DNA from: Liopterus haemorrhoidalis
Lineage: Eukaryota; Arthropoda; Insecta; Coleoptera; Dytiscidae
Reading direction: 5' to 3'
Assembly (NCBI GenBank): GCA_963971575.1
Contig: OZ020625.1
Coordinates: 30,390,537-30,454,536, forward strand
DNA length: 64,000 nucleotides
Made by a program: the position numbers and the translations under genes. Shown here piece after piece: positions 1 to 10,984 of this stretch (positions are counted from its first letter, which is position 1; the number at the start of each line of letters is the position of its first letter). The notes beneath the pieces were generated by a model. That model saw only the letters and a program-made list of their open reading frames with translations, was not told the DNA's origin and searched no databases.

Positions 1-366
1 GCCATACATGGAACATTATGATTCTACATTATGTTACAAAAGAAAATGATTCTGTATTATTTGCTCGTCAATTGCTAGGTGTTCTTCATTAGGGATTAAA
101 AGCAGTCGCCCTCGAATTTTTGAAAGAAAAGGTCGTATCTTCTAGTTGTCCTTTCTCAATAAATTCAGAGTTATCGTTGAAGTGCAAATTCCGCTTGATA
201 TCCTCAAATCTATTGCAGCCCATTACTTGAGATACTGCAGGATCCATTGCTGTGTATGTGGTATATATGAACATTCATGAAGTAACGTTCTGATTCAGTT
301 TTAAAAGTAAAATAAAAAATAAAAATCGGAATGTGCCATATATGGCACACTATGCGGTAAAGGGTT
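1..366 (-). mobile_element. piggyBac-derived non-autonomous element, copy 1 (cut by window edge)
   Basis: The right end reads GCGGTAAAGGG followed by the TTAA target at 367-370, the piggyBac signature. Inside, on the minus strand (89-274), is a short translated stretch with the motif CNRFEDIKRNLHFNDN, recognisable as the start of the piggyBac DDE transposase domain. Only about 60 residues survive, so it encodes no enzyme. It is the reverse-oriented sister of the copies at 1459-1979 and 2399-2917; its other end lies outside the window. Confidence 0.8.
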
Positions 367-373
367 AACTTGG

Positions 374-433
374 TTACCAGATATTTTGTCTATGTATTAA
401 GATAGGCTTGCTTCTATATCGAAGTATTAAATA
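374..433 (+). repeat. 60-bp dispersed repeat, also at 50419-50474
   Basis: This stretch, ending in TTCTATATCGAAGTATTAAA, recurs with few changes at 50419-50474. Here a mariner element begins right after it. Its nature is unknown; it may be the flank of an older repeat. Confidence 0.5.
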
Positions 434-562
434 TGAGGTCGTCAAGGATGAAATTTCTAGTTAATAATATTGCCAACTTTAACAGCTTATTATTTAACAT
501 TGGCTTAATATTTTACCGTTCTGTTTTTTGTTGGAAAGTTACACATATGTTTAAAGAAATCA

Positions 563-1341
563 TTGTATGCTCTAACAAATATCAAAAACTTTTTTAAAAT
601 TAATTTTGTTGAAAATGGACGGTCGGAAATTCGCACTATTATGAAGTATGAGTTCTTACGTGGAACTACGGCATCGCAGACCGCGCGAAACATTAATAGT
701 GTATTTGGCTCTAGTGTTACTACGCAGCAGACATCCAGACCAATTCTGTAACTCAGTTACTATGTTAATTGTAAGTAAATTTGTCACTATGAGCAAGGTC
801 AGTTACTATCATGAATGAAAGTCATTATACTTTTTATAATATTTTATCTTGTAGTAACGTTACTACACAGTAAATTTTTACAGAATTGATCTGTATATCA
901 AATTGGTTCGGCAAATTTCGTATGGGTAACTTAAGAACTAAAAAAAAAAAACTGGCTCATCGACCACAGCAGAAATATACTGCAACTGGACGAAATGATG
1001 CAAAAACTTAAATTAAAACAGCCTAGATTGGTCAACAGATCGACTCCTATCTTATTGCATGATAACGCTAGACCACACACTGCACAAATGTGGCAAAACT
1101 ACAGGAATTAGAGTTGGAACTTCTTCATCATCCTCCATACTCACCAGACCTAGCCCCCACTGACTACCACTTCTTCCGCAATTTGGACAACTTTTTAATA
1201 AGAAAACAGTTTAATTCCGACAATGCTGTAAAACTGGCCTTCTAGGAATTCATTGACTCTCATCCGCCAGGGTTTTATACCACCGGCCTGAACAACCTGC
1301 CGCTTAAAGTGTATAGACAATATGGGTGCATACTTTGATGA
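563..1341 (+). pseudogene. mariner transposase remnant (M1 family)
   Basis: The N-terminal part (about 600-735) reads as the first mariner helix-turn-helix: IRTIMKYEFLRGTTASQTAR, then NINSVFG. After the insertion at 736-893 and an apparent deletion, the C-terminal part resumes with LLHDNARPHTAQ (second catalytic Asp, near 1070) and PYSPDLAPTDYHFF (third catalytic Asp, near 1160). The region of the first catalytic Asp is not recognisable, and stops interrupt the frame. Both remaining motifs match the DD34D mariner family. It cannot make an active transposase. Confidence 0.75.
736..893. mobile_element. 158-bp MITE-like insertion in the mariner remnant
   Basis: The ends are inverted repeats of about 16 bp, CAGACCAATTCTGTAA and the complement of TTACAGAATTGATCTG. 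The interior is AT-rich and has no coding sense. It splits the N-terminal half of the mariner ORF. No clear target duplication was seen, so the superfamily is open. Confidence 0.5.
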
Positions 1342-1458
1342 ATAAAATAATTCCTTATATATTGTAGTTATCAACCAACTTTGCCTTTTTTTCTACCAAT
1401 TTTATCCTTGACGACCTCTTGCTCTTTTAAATATCAGATATGTTGTCCGGTTACTTAA

Positions 1459-1979
1459 CCCTTTACCGCATAGTGTGCCATATATGGCACATTCCGATTT
1501 TTATTTTTTATTTTACTTTTAAAACTGAATCAGAACGTTACTTCATGAATGTTCATATATGCCACATACACAGCAATGGATCCTGCAGTATCTCAAGTAA
1601 TGGGCTGCAATAGATTTGAGGATATCAAGCGGAATTTGCACTTCAACGTTAACTCTGAATTTATTGCGAAAGGACAACTAGAAGATACGACCTTTTCTTT
1701 CAAAAATTCGAGGGCGACTGCTTTTAATCCCTAATGAAGAACACCTAGCAATTGACGAGCAAATAATACGGAATCATTTTCTTTTGTAACATAATGTAGA
1801 ATCATAATGTTCCATGTATGGCACAAACCCTAAATTATTATTTTAATTATTATTTTTTCATAAAAATAATAATTAATATTTTAAATATATTTTTTTAATT
1901 AATTTTTCTATCTTTAAGAACCAATTCCTAATGCCCATGAATTATTTCAGCCAAAAATAAAAATTCATGCAGTAAAGGG
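1459..1979 (+). mobile_element. piggyBac-derived non-autonomous element, copy 2 (complete)
   Basis: A 521-bp unit lies between TTAA at 1455-1458 and TTAA at 1980-1983. It starts CCCTTTACCGCATAGTG and ends GCAGTAAAGGG, giving short CCCTTTAC-type inverted termini. The palindrome TGTGCCATATATGGCACA is subterminal. A 61-codon piece of transposase (1549-1734) is kept. This is a MITE-like internal deletion product of a piggyBac element. Confidence 0.85.
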
Positions 1980-1983
1980 TTAA

Positions 1984-2394
1984 TTTACACAGTTCGTAGA
2001 TTCACTCTTAATTTTTTTTCTTTTTCAAACTTCGTGCCAAAATTTAAAAATTCCATTGTTCAATTGATTTTCAGTTGAATTACAATTAAAATTTCTTGGT
2101 ATTAGTTTCAATCTAATTTAATCAAACTGTCAAACTAATTTTAATAAAAGCTAACCAAGTCATTCGATAACGTTTGTCGTTTTATTTGGTTGAATCTTGC
2201 TGATTTTAACAGCTATTTCTCAATACTCTACCATTTTATATAGACTTGGTTAATATGCAAATGGTAAACGTTGGTTTTTCATTAAATTTGCAATAATTAA
2301 TTTATATAACAGAGTTGCAATTTAGGTAAAATTCACTCGATAACTTTGTTATATAACTAATTAACCAGACAACTCGGCTAAAATGTACTCTATG
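1984..2394. other. AT-rich spacer between piggyBac copies
   Basis: I see no ORF of note, no terminal repeats and no RNA gene here. AATTAA-type words dominate. Confidence 0.5.
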
Positions 2395-2398
2395 TTAA

Positions 2399-2917
2399 CC
2401 CTTTACTGCATGAATTTTTATTTTTGGCTGAAATAATTCATGAGCATTAGGAATTGGTTCTTATTGATAAAAAAATTAATTAAAAAAATATATTTAAAAT
2501 ATTAATTATTATTTTTATGAAAAAAATAATAATTAAAAAAATAATTTAGGGTTTGTGCCATACATGGAACATTATGATTCTACATTATGTTACAAAAGAA
2601 AATGATTCCGTATTATTTGCTCGTCAATTGCTAGGTGTTCTTCATTAGGGATTAAAAGCAGTCGCCCTCGAATTTTTGAAAGAAAAGGTCGTATCTTCTA
2701 GTTGTCCTTTCTCAATATATCCAGAGTTATCGTTGTGCAAATTCCACTTGATATCCTCAAATCTATTGCAGCCCATTACTTGAGATACTGCAGGATCCAT
2801 TGCTGTGTATGTGGCATATATGAACATTCATGAAGTAACGTTCTGATTCAGTTTTAAAAGTAAAATAAAAAATAAAAATCTGAATGTGCCATATATGGCA
2901 CACTATGCGGTAAAAGG
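2399..2917 (-). mobile_element. piggyBac-derived non-autonomous element, copy 3 (complete)
   Basis: Flanked by TTAA at 2395-2398 and 2918-2921, 519 bp, in inverse orientation to copy 2. The transposase scrap lies at 2645-2827 on the minus strand, with a small in-frame deletion relative to copies 1 and 2. The near identity of the three copies suggests a fairly recent burst, possible only if an autonomous piggyBac acted in trans. Confidence 0.85.
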
Positions 2918-3025
2918 TTAATAAATTTAATATTTGTGGTTGCCAAAAAAACGCATTTTTTGTGATTTTTGGCTAATAATGTACACAAGTTATAGCTTTG
3001 TAACACGCTACACTGTAACGTGTAT

Positions 3026-3093
3026 GCTGGTGTAGTGGTTTTTGACGCTGGTTTTTCACCCAAGTAACTCGATCCGAAAGGGATCGAACCCTG
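3026..3093 (+). promoter_or_regulatory. tRNA-like Pol III module in HINE-C (type 1)
   Basis: GCTGGTGTAGTGG fits a tRNA A box. GGGATCGAACCC, about 50 bases later, fits a B box. The same module type is in the copy at 9646-10720. Whether it is transcribed is unknown. Confidence 0.5.
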
Positions 3094-3413
3094 CGAGAAG
3101 AGACAATTTTGTTTTTTTTTTTTTAATTTTTATATTGTTTAAATTATTTTTTCAAAATTCTAGTTATATTTTGGCAAATATTGCATTTAATTTTTAAAAG
3201 CGTAATTTTATTAACCAGTGGAAATTGTTTAAATTATATTTTAATTCTGTTTCAATGTACACGAAATCAGAGGGGCGGAGCTTATAACAACCAATGGAAG
3301 CCATAGGCGCAATTTTTAAAATTCTTAATAAACCTTGCTATATAAAAAAAATACTGCACATATTTAGAAACCTAAATAATGGTATAAGGCGTTCGAATTA
3401 AAATTATCAAAAA

Positions 3414-3944
3414 CCAGTGGCGAAGGGAAACCTCCGCTAGACTTGCCCTCCCATAAAAAATATATTTAAAAAAAAATGTAAATTAAAAAAAAAAAATTTT
3501 AATATTTAGATAAATCTTCAAAAATACATCAAATTATGTTTTATACAAATTTTTGTCCAAGGCTTGCTTTACAAGTTACGAATTAATTATCATGACCATG
3601 GAAACGTTACATATAAGTATGAAAACATTGAGACTTGGAAAAATTTTAAATAATTTTACAAAAAAATTTCGAAATTTTTCGTTTTATCAAAAAACGTCTC
3701 AAATAAAAGTTAATAGTTATTGCATTTATAGTAACTTTTGTTCAATAAATTTTTTCGAAATATTTTTCTGTTGCTAAATATTCGCAAAAATCTTAAAATC
3801 GACACGAGTAAACTCCCATTTCTAGTCAACCGATTTTTATAAAAAACAATAGGGTTCTTCCTATATAATAGGAGAATTTTTTAGTACCAGAACGAACTCA
3901 TTAAGTTAAACCGTTTTTGAGTTATCGTGTATACACACAGACAG

Positions 3945-3976
<32 letters not shown>

Positions 3977-4593
3977 GGACGGCACTTCGAAAATAGGTTT
4001 TTTGGATTCCCTGGACCATGAAACGTGGTCATCCGTCAAAATCTCGACATCGAAAATTTTCGCGATTACAATACTTGCCCCTTATATATTAAGGTCGGGC
4101 AAGTAAAAATATTTAAAAAACAATGTAAATTTAAAAAAAAAATTAAATTAAATATTCAGAAAAATCTTCAAAAATACATCTAATTATGTTCTATACAAAT
4201 TTTTGTCCAAGGCTTGCTTTACTAGTTACGAATTAATTATCATGACCATGGAAACGTTACATATAAGTATGAAAAAATTGAGACTTGGAAAAACTTTAAA
4301 TAATTTTACAAAATTTTTTCGAAATTTTTCGTTTTATCAAAAAACGTCTCAAATAAAAGTTATTAGTTATTGCGTTTATAGTAACTTTTGTTCAATAAAT
4401 TTTTTCGAAATATTTTTCTGTTGCTAAATATTCGCAAAAATCTTAAAATCGACACGAGTAAACTCCCATTTCTAGTCAACCGATTTTCATAAAAAACAAT
4501 AGGGTTCTTCCTATTTAATAGGAGAATTTTTTAGTACCAGAACGAACTCTTTAAGTTAAACCGTTTTTGAGTTATCGTGTATACACACAGACA

Positions 4594-4630
<37 letters not shown>

Positions 4631-4758
4631 GGACGGCACTTCGAAAATAGGTTTTTTGGATTCCCTGGACCATGAAACGTGGTCATCCGTCAAAATCTCG
4701 ACATCGAAAATTTTCGCGATTACAATACTTGCCCCTTATATATTAAGGTCGGGCAAGT
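3414..4758 (-). mobile_element. HINE-B, tandem duplication of a ~650-bp unit
   Basis: Two near-identical units, about 3456-4104 and 4105-4758, run head to tail with period 650. Each holds a CA/CAGA microsatellite (3936-3973; 4586-4627). Each ends on the right in GGGCAAGT, the 5' terminus in minus orientation, with hairpin potential CTTGCCC/GGGCAAG. Only the left unit keeps the 3' terminus at 3414-3455, whose hairpin arms are GGCGAAGGG and CCTCCGC, before CCAGTGG. ORFs of 74 codons in each unit are repeat noise. The layout matches Helentron-associated elements: subterminal inverted repeats, microsatellite, 3' hairpin. Confidence 0.7.
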
Positions 4759-5018
4759 AAAAATATTTTAATATAAAATTTGTTTTCGCATCCCAAATAA
4801 TCATCATTCACTTACTAAATACCTGCAAAACCCTGAAATGTGTGAAAATTCACACTTCATATCAATTTTTTTAAATTTGTGCTTATTTCTCCGGTCTCTA
4901 CTTATAATATTTTGAGCATTTTTGTACAAAGTAAGAGATTCAAACAAAAATACTGACGAAAATTAAAAAATGAAATGTTTAAAAAAATTTTAAAATAAAG
5001 AATTTAAGAATGAAAAAA

Positions 5019-5870
5019 TTGATGTGAAGTGTGAATATTCACACATTTCAGGGTTTCGCAGGTATATAATTAGTGAAGGCGGTATGCTGAGTGTGTAGGA
5101 CAAATTTTACTTTATAGTAATCACGACAAAATGAACGATATTTTTAAAATAATTTATCGTCTGTTAATCATATAATAAGACTGGTTATTAAATTTACGCT
5201 CTTAAAAATTAAATACAACATTTGTCAAAATATAATTAGAATTTTGACAAAATAATTTCAACATAATAAAAATGCAAAAAAAAAACAGAAAAATAAAACT
5301 CACTCCGTCCGTACTCGAACTCGAAACCCTTCGTTTTCCAGAGAATTTTAGCTTCCGACACCAGCGCACTAACGCGTTGCGCCATCGGACGCTTAGCGTA
5401 TCAGTGTCTTACATTGGTATGACTTTTGTACTTTGTGAACCAAAAACCACAAAAAATGCGTTATTTTCCGAAAACATAATCTGATCAAAAATTCCTGTTG
5501 TACTATTTCGGTTCACACCAATATACATTACTTGGAATTTTTTTAGATTTTTAGTTTAAACCATCTGGGCTACAGGGTGTGGGACAAAATTTTTTTTGCA
5601 CAATTTTGGCAAAAATCGCATCAAACTAATTTATTTTGCAAAAATAAAAATTTGATCGTTAATCCACGTACTAAGGGCTTTCATTTGATACCCTACTCAG
5701 AATTAAAAAAAAATATTTTTGTTTTCGATGAGCACATATTTGTTTATATTTTTAGGGGGGTATGTTTTTTAGATGTTTTAGTATTTTTCCTATGTGCGGG
5801 TCAAAGAGTTGTATAAACATGCCAAATTTCAACTCTCTAGGTTTAGCCGTTTGGCTACAATTTTAACCGA

Positions 5871-5916
<46 letters not shown>

Positions 5917-5963
5917 GACAAAATGACGGTATAAGGGTTTTTTGGTCATACCTACAAAACCCT
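5019..5963 (-). mobile_element. HINE-C, full length (second subfamily)
   Basis: The left edge is the 3' terminus (TTGATGTGAAG, then hairpin GTGTGAATATTCACAC and AGGGTTTCGCAGGT). The right edge is the 5' terminus (ACCTACAAAACCCT at 5950-5963). An (ACAG)n tract lies at 5873-5920. The 3' body differs from the copy at 9646-10720: it has a GAAGGCGGTATGCTGAGTG block shared with 23638-24581, which defines a second subfamily. It includes a tRNA-like module at 5295-5390. Confidence 0.75.
5295..5390 (-). promoter_or_regulatory. tRNA-like Pol III module in HINE-C (type 2)
   Basis: Read on the minus strand, GATGGCGCAACGCGTTAG (A-box side, 5364-5388) is followed by GGTTTCGAGTTCGAGT (B-box side, 5312-5327). 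It shares sequence with the module at 24216-24293 and differs from those in other HINE-C copies. Confidence 0.5.
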
Positions 5964-5999
5964 AAAAAGCGAAAATAAGTACATAACAAAAATGACGTT

Positions 6000-6338
6000 G
6001 TTTTCGTGCTTGTAAGTATAATGGTTGTCATTACAGATATACATAATTAGATATTGTTTTTTTAAGCATTAATGAAAAATAATACGTAGCCATTAAGTGA
6101 AAATAATATTACAATAGGTGGGTCGGTGGCACATGTGATTATTGATCCGTTGTTCGCGCAAGCAAATGTACATAAATAGCATCGTTACACTCAAAATTTG
6201 CATTGGAAAATAAACACCGGCTACACAACAAGTTAAGACCTAAGAAACTTATCTCTCGGAAGAACGTTTTCTACAACAGCTGTGGTATTCAAAATTTTTG
6301 ATCACGTACCCCTAAATCCAAAAATAATGGTACATGTA
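6000..6338. other. unique spacer left of a mariner-type insertion
   Basis: No ORF is supported. A CATAAATAGC word near 6172 could be read as TATA-like, but nothing downstream supports a transcript. Confidence 0.3.
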
Positions 6339-7253
6339 CAAGGTGTCTCAAAAGAAATTTTATATTTATTTAGCTTACTGCGTGAACGCAACGTATCCGA
6401 GAGGCGCGGGGGTTATGTCAATCGGTAGCCTGGCTCTTGGGAATTCAGTTCTATGGAGCGTTTCTCGGGAGCAAACCGCGCGTTATGCGTGCGAGAGTTT
6501 TACAAAAACGGTGATTCGGCGACTGTAGCGCGTAGAAAATTCTGCAGTATTCGAGGTTATCGCCACTAAAATGATGCGCCAAGCATTCCTCTCATTCGAC
6601 ATTGGGTTAAAAAGTTTGAAGAGACTGGTACAACGCTGGATAAACCAAAATCCGGGTGACCTAGGTCATCAAGAACGGTAGAAAACGTGGAGAATGTTAA
6701 TCAGTCTGTTCGTGACGACCCGAACCTTTCAATTCGGAAGCACGCAAGTGCTTTAAATGTGCATAGATCATCATTACATCGCATTATGCGCAAAGACCTA
6801 AAGCTGCACCCCTACAAAATTCAATTGGTGCAAGAATTAAAGCCCCAAGATGCCAGTCAGAGGCTTAATTCTCAGGCAAATTGATCTCCCGGAGAGGTGA
6901 CATAACTTGGCCTCCACGCAGTCCAGATTTAACCCCTATGGACTTTTTCCTATGGGGTTATCTTAAATCTAAAGTTTACGCCAATAAACCGACTTCACTG
7001 GCGCATTTGAAAGAAAATATCCGTCACGAAATGGCAGCCATCCCTGAGTCCACCTGCCGAGACGTCATAAGTAATTTTACTGTTCGATTAAATGAGTGCC
7101 GAGAACGCGAGGGTCTTCATTTAGACGATATTATTTTTAAGAAATAAATCCCCAAAAAGTGTATTTTAATAATTAATAAACATTTTTTCTATATACGGCT
7201 TACTTTTTTTTTAATCAATCCACTAAATATAAAATTTCTTTTGAGACACCTTG
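6339..7253 (+). mobile_element. IS630/Tc1/mariner-type deletion derivative (M2 family), copy 1
   Basis: A 915-bp element flanked by TA (6337-6338; 7254-7255) with inverted termini CAAGGTGTCTCAAAAGAAAT. It carries transposase coding sequence from which the central catalytic part is missing. The second copy at 56064-56980 has the same structure, so the deleted form itself has transposed. Confidence 0.85.
6415..7147 (+). pseudogene. M2 transposase, N-terminal HTH plus C-terminal end only
   Basis: Fragments align with the 231-codon ORF of copy 2 (56170-56865). The HTH part shows RKHASALNVHRSSLHRIM (about 6735-6790). The C-terminal part shows WPPRSPDLTPMDFFLWGYLK (about 6909-6970), with the third catalytic Asp. 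Frame breaks near 6445, 6530-6660 and 6885 separate the pieces. The segment with the first two catalytic Asp is absent. The C-terminal motif resembles the DD41D-like element at 28973. It has no enzymatic activity. Confidence 0.75.
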
Positions 7254-7371
7254 TATAATTAGCTAGTGTGTATTTGTGTTTTGGGTAACACTGTGACGTC
7301 ATTTTTCCTAAGGTTCTCGTGATTGGCTAACTGGGAAACAGGGTATACCCAGTTTGACTTGATTGACAGGT

Positions 7372-7945
7372 ATTTTGCAGATTTATTCTCTAAGAATCTA
7401 CGAATATAATTACATATAGAAATTTGTAGGATTTCGTAGGCATAAACAAGAAACTCTAGATACTTCTATATCCTTTGACTGATATCAACAATATTTTGCA
7501 GATTTATTCTCTTAGGATCTACAAATATAATTATTTACAGAAATGTCTAGGGTTTCGTAGGCATAAACAAGAAACTCTAGACACTGCTATATCCTTTGAC
7601 CGCTATTAACAATATTTTGCAGATATATTCTCCAATAATCTACGAATATAATTACATACATAAATGTCTAGGGTTTCGTAGGTATTAACAAGAAACTTTA
7701 GACACTGTTATCCTTTGATATGAACAATATTTTTCAGATTTATTCTCTAAGAATCTGCGGATAAAATAACATACAGAAATATCTGGGGTTTCGTAGATAT
7801 AAATAAGAAACTCTAGACGCTCCTATATTCTTTGATTGATATGAAAAACATTTTGCAAATTTATTCTCTAAAAATCTGCGGATAAAACAACGTATAGAAA
7901 TATCTAGAGTTTCGTAGGCATAAACAAGAAACTGTAGAGAGAATT
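7372..7945 (+). repeat. ~120-bp tandem repeat, five units
   Basis: Units start at about 7372, 7493, 7614, 7729 and 7851. Each contains GCAGATTTATTCTCTAAGAA, then GTTTCGTAGGCATAAACAAG and AAACTCTAGA. Units are diverged by roughly 10-15 percent by eye. The last unit runs straight into a HINE-A fragment. Confidence 0.8.
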
Positions 7946-7947
7946 TC

Positions 7948-8229
7948 TAAAAATGTTTCAATTTTTTTTCGTTTCATCAAATAATGTCTCAAATAAAAGT
8001 TGTTATTTATTGCTTTTATAGCAACTTTTGTTCAATAAATTTTTTCGAAATATTTTTCTGTTGTGAAATTTCGCAAAAATCTTAAAATCGACACGAGTAA
8101 ACTCCCATTTCTAGTCAACCTATTTTTAACAAAAGTTGATCAACTCGTGCCATTGATGTCAAAAGCTTAAATATGAAGTTTCATAAAAATTCTTTTAGCC
8201 AAAATTGCTCTGCACATGTACACAGACAG

Positions 8230-8262
<33 letters not shown>

Positions 8263-8393
8263 ACGACAGACATGATGCTAAAAATAGTTAAAACGTTATG
8301 TAAGGACCTCAATTCGTGGAGATCCATCGAAATCTCTAAATGTCAAAATCGGTATGATCACAATACCTCCCTTATATATGTTGGCGGTCGGTA
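7948..8393 (-). mobile_element. HINE-A, 3'-truncated
   Basis: The right edge GGCGGTCGGTAAA is the HINE-A 5' terminus in minus orientation. An (ACAG)n tract lies at 8220-8262, and the body word CTCGTGCCATTGATG is present. The 3' hairpin terminus is lost where the element meets the 120-bp tandem repeat. Confidence 0.7.
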
Positions 8394-8562
8394 AATATAT
8401 TGTGTGGTATCAAAAAAAAGCTCTTAAAATTGGTTATTCAAAAAATTTTGTGTACCAAGGTAGTGAGGTCGAGTTTTTTTATTTTTTTATTAGTTGTCGT
8501 TATTCAAAATTTCGTTATAAAAATTCTGCAAGCGCCCATGATACGAAATAATACATTTTTTT

Positions 8563-8811
8563 CCATGGAGGAATCGCCCCCCCCCCCCCTTGTATCTGTC
8601 TTTGGTAGCAGAATACTCGGTCTTCACATGGGTGATCTATTTATGTTTTTTATCTTGTTATTTATTTTGTTAATTCAATTAAACTGATATAAATTTGGTG
8701 TCAAATAAGTATCTAAATATGAGGATGAAAAAATCCAGTATTTTATATTTGTTTAAAAATGCCCTCGGTCTATTTGAACCCCAGTCACGCTCAAATCTGA
8801 TAAATTTGTTT
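8563..8811 (+). repeat. dispersed repeat E, uninterrupted copy
   Basis: The reverse complement recurs at 20771-20937 plus 21382-21465, where a HINE-A splits it. It includes a C10-type run near 8577-8588. A HINE-A 5' scrap (8812-8903) follows. No coding sense was found. Confidence 0.6.
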
Positions 8812-8911
8812 GCGGTCGGTAAAAATGTAGAAATCTCATTTCGTGGATAGACATTGAACACTCGAAATGTCAAAATCGGTATGACCCAATACCTCCTTTA
8901 TACTTATAATT

Positions 8912-8975
8912 ATGTATTTTATACTTTATGTATTTTATACTTTATGTATTTTATACTTTATGTACTTTATACTTA
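8912..8975 (+). repeat. 16-bp minisatellite
   Basis: The unit TGTATTTTATACTTTA is repeated about 3.5 to 4 times. Confidence 0.8.
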
Positions 8976-9060
8976 TGTAGCTTCAAGTACAATGTTTCTC
9001 ACAATGTTACTACCCAAGCTGTACATGACACATTTAACCATAAAGGGCATCGAATATTTT

Positions 9061-9645
9061 TGACATTGACGTTTGAATAATTAGTTTAGATTTTTTATCA
9101 GTTTCCAGTATTTTTATTAGCAGAAAATTCTTTGTAATTGCCACTTTTGTATATATTTTGATAAGTAAAAAATCCAAATAATCAATATAACTGTATAGGC
9201 TATTCCAAATGTTTAACCAGAACTAAATGGAATTTCTAATCGCAGTCTTCCATTATCAGATCGTGAAATTTTTTAATAACCTCCTTACTACGTATTATAA
9301 GCGTAAATCGAGGTCCCTACGCAAGTTATTTGGGGTTGATTTATAAAGTTGTCTTGAAAACATACATACGTTATAAACTAGTTTAACAGAGTTCTATCAT
9401 AAATTTAACAATAAGGGAAGCATGACTGAAGTCATACAAAGGAATAACCATGATAAATGATCGTGGAAAACTCTAAAATGAGGGAAAATGTTGAACAAAC
9501 AAATACTCACGAATATTAGCCACGATAAATATTTAATAGGCTTACCACGTTTCTCATTTAAATATAAGCTAAATGAAAAATAATTTATGAGATGGATGAA
9601 ATTTCATTATAAACACTCAAATAATAAATCTCTTGTCTACTTTTT
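9061..9645. other. AT-rich spacer
   Basis: No supported gene. The word TATAGGCTATTCCAAA near 9193 recurs at about 17204 and may be the edge of an old repeat. Confidence 0.4.
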
Positions 9646-9692
9646 AGGGTTTTGTAGGTATGACCAAAAAACCCTTATACCGTCATTTTGTC

Positions 9693-9730
<38 letters not shown>

Positions 9731-10295
9731 TCGGTAAAAATTGTAGCCAAACGGCTAAACCTAGAGAGTTGAAATTTGGCATGCTTATACAACTCTTTGA
9801 CCCGCATATAGGAAAAATACTAAAACATCTAAAAAACATATCCCCCTAAAAATATAAACAAATATGTGCTCATCGAAAAAAAAAAATATTTTTTTATAAT
9901 TCTGAGTAGGGTATCAAATGAAAGCCCTTGGTACGTGGATTAACGATCAAATTTTTATTTTTGCAAAATAAATTATTTTAAAGCGATTTTTGCCAAAATC
10001 GTGCAAAAATTTTTTTGTCCCACACCTTGTAGCCCAGATGGTTTAAACTAAAAATCTGAAAAAATTCTAAGTAATGTACATTGGTGTGAACCGGAATAGT
10101 TCAACAGGAATTTTTGATCAGATTAGGTTTTTGGAAAAAAACGCATTTTTTGTGATTTTTGGCTAATAATGTACACAAGTTATAGCTTTATAACAAGTAA
10201 CACTCTAACGTGTGTGCTGGTCTAGTGGTATTTGACGCTGACTTTTCACCCATGTAACCCTATCCGATAGGGATCGAACCCTGGAGAAGAGACTA

Positions 10296-10326
<31 letters not shown>

Positions 10327-10720
10327 ATTTCTATATTGTTTAAATTATTTTCTCAAAATTCTAATTATATTTTGGCAAATGTTGCATTTAATTTTTAAAA
10401 GCATAAATTTAATAGCCAGTGAAAATTGTTTAAATTATAATTTAATTCTGTTTCAATGTACACGAAATCAGAGGGGCGGAACTTATAGCAACCAATGGAA
10501 GCCATAGGCGCAATTTTTAAAATTCTTAATGAACCTTGCTATATAAAAAAAAATACTGCACATATTTAGAAACCTAAATAATGGTATTAGGCGTTCGAAT
10601 TAAAATTAACAAAAAAAATATTTTAATATAAAATTTGTTTTCGCATCCAAAATAATCATCATTCACTTACTAAATACCTGCAAAACCCTGAAATGTGTGA
10701 AAATTCACACTTCACATCAA
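9646..10720 (+). mobile_element. HINE-C, full-length reference copy
   Basis: The 5' terminus is TTTTT then AGGGTTTTGTAGGTATGACC; an AAAACCC-type complement follows within 25 bases, so it can fold. A (GTCT)n tract lies at 9692-9730. A tRNA-like module lies at 10216-10284. The 3' terminus has ACCTGCAAAACCCT, hairpin GTGTGAAAATTCACAC and TTCACATCAATTTTTT. The 5' and 3' subterminal repeats are inverted copies of one another. There is no long ORF and no Rep/helicase, so it is non-autonomous. The architecture fits Helentron-associated interspersed elements, an inference from structure alone. Confidence 0.75.
10216..10284 (+). promoter_or_regulatory. tRNA-like Pol III module in HINE-C (type 1)
   Basis: GCTGGTCTAGTGG (A-box-like) is followed by GGGATCGAACCCTGG (B-box-like). 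It is the same type as at 3026-3093. A (TA)n run follows at 10297-10314. Confidence 0.5.
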
Positions 10721-10984
10721 TTTTTTATTTATGACAAATATAGTCTGTTTATTTGGTTTAAGGGGAACTAGATTTTGAAAACTAATAATTTTTTTGGATT
10801 AAATGATAATTTTGATCATTTTGTTCAGCAAAAACCCACTTCAATCATTAAAAAGAGTTTTTTTTTTTATAAATCAACCTATTATTTAAAGTTTTTAGAT
10901 ATAAATGTTCTAAAAATCCAAAAATTTAAAAATTTTGCGCGATTAGTTTTATGTCATTGCGGACCAAATATTTAAACAACAATC

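Larger units (their letters stand above)
434..1419 (+). mobile_element. mariner-like element (M1 family), degenerate
   Basis: Terminal inverted repeats AGGTCGTCAAGGAT (436) and its complement (ending 1417) bracket about 980 bp. The interior holds fragments of a mariner transposase. TA precedes the element; the downstream TA is decayed. The same termini enclose 23215-24952, and a solo end lies at 48419-48472. A 158-bp inverted-repeat insertion sits inside the coding remnant. It is flanked by piggyBac derivatives in opposite orientation. Confidence 0.75.
2945..4865 (+). mobile_element. HINE-C copy, 5'-truncated and split by a HINE-B insertion
   Basis: Bases 2945-3413 and 4759-4865 together match the 3' two thirds of the full HINE-C at 9646-10720. 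The 3' terminus has subterminal repeat ACCTGCAAAACCCT (4821), hairpin GTGTGAAAATTCACAC and a final TCAATTTTT. The break at 3413/4759 is an insertion of HINE-B (3414-4758). The 5' end with the GTCT microsatellite is missing. Confidence 0.7.

Noticed and set aside
3553..4427. Paired 74-codon ORFs at 3553 and 4203
   Set aside because: They repeat with the 650-bp HINE-B unit and lie in element body shared with HINE-A; no start context or codon bias.
7294..7301. TGACGTCA (CRE-like) with a nearby GATTGGCT as a promoter
   Set aside because: No ORF, exon or TATA-like element lies within reach on either strand; short motifs occur by chance.
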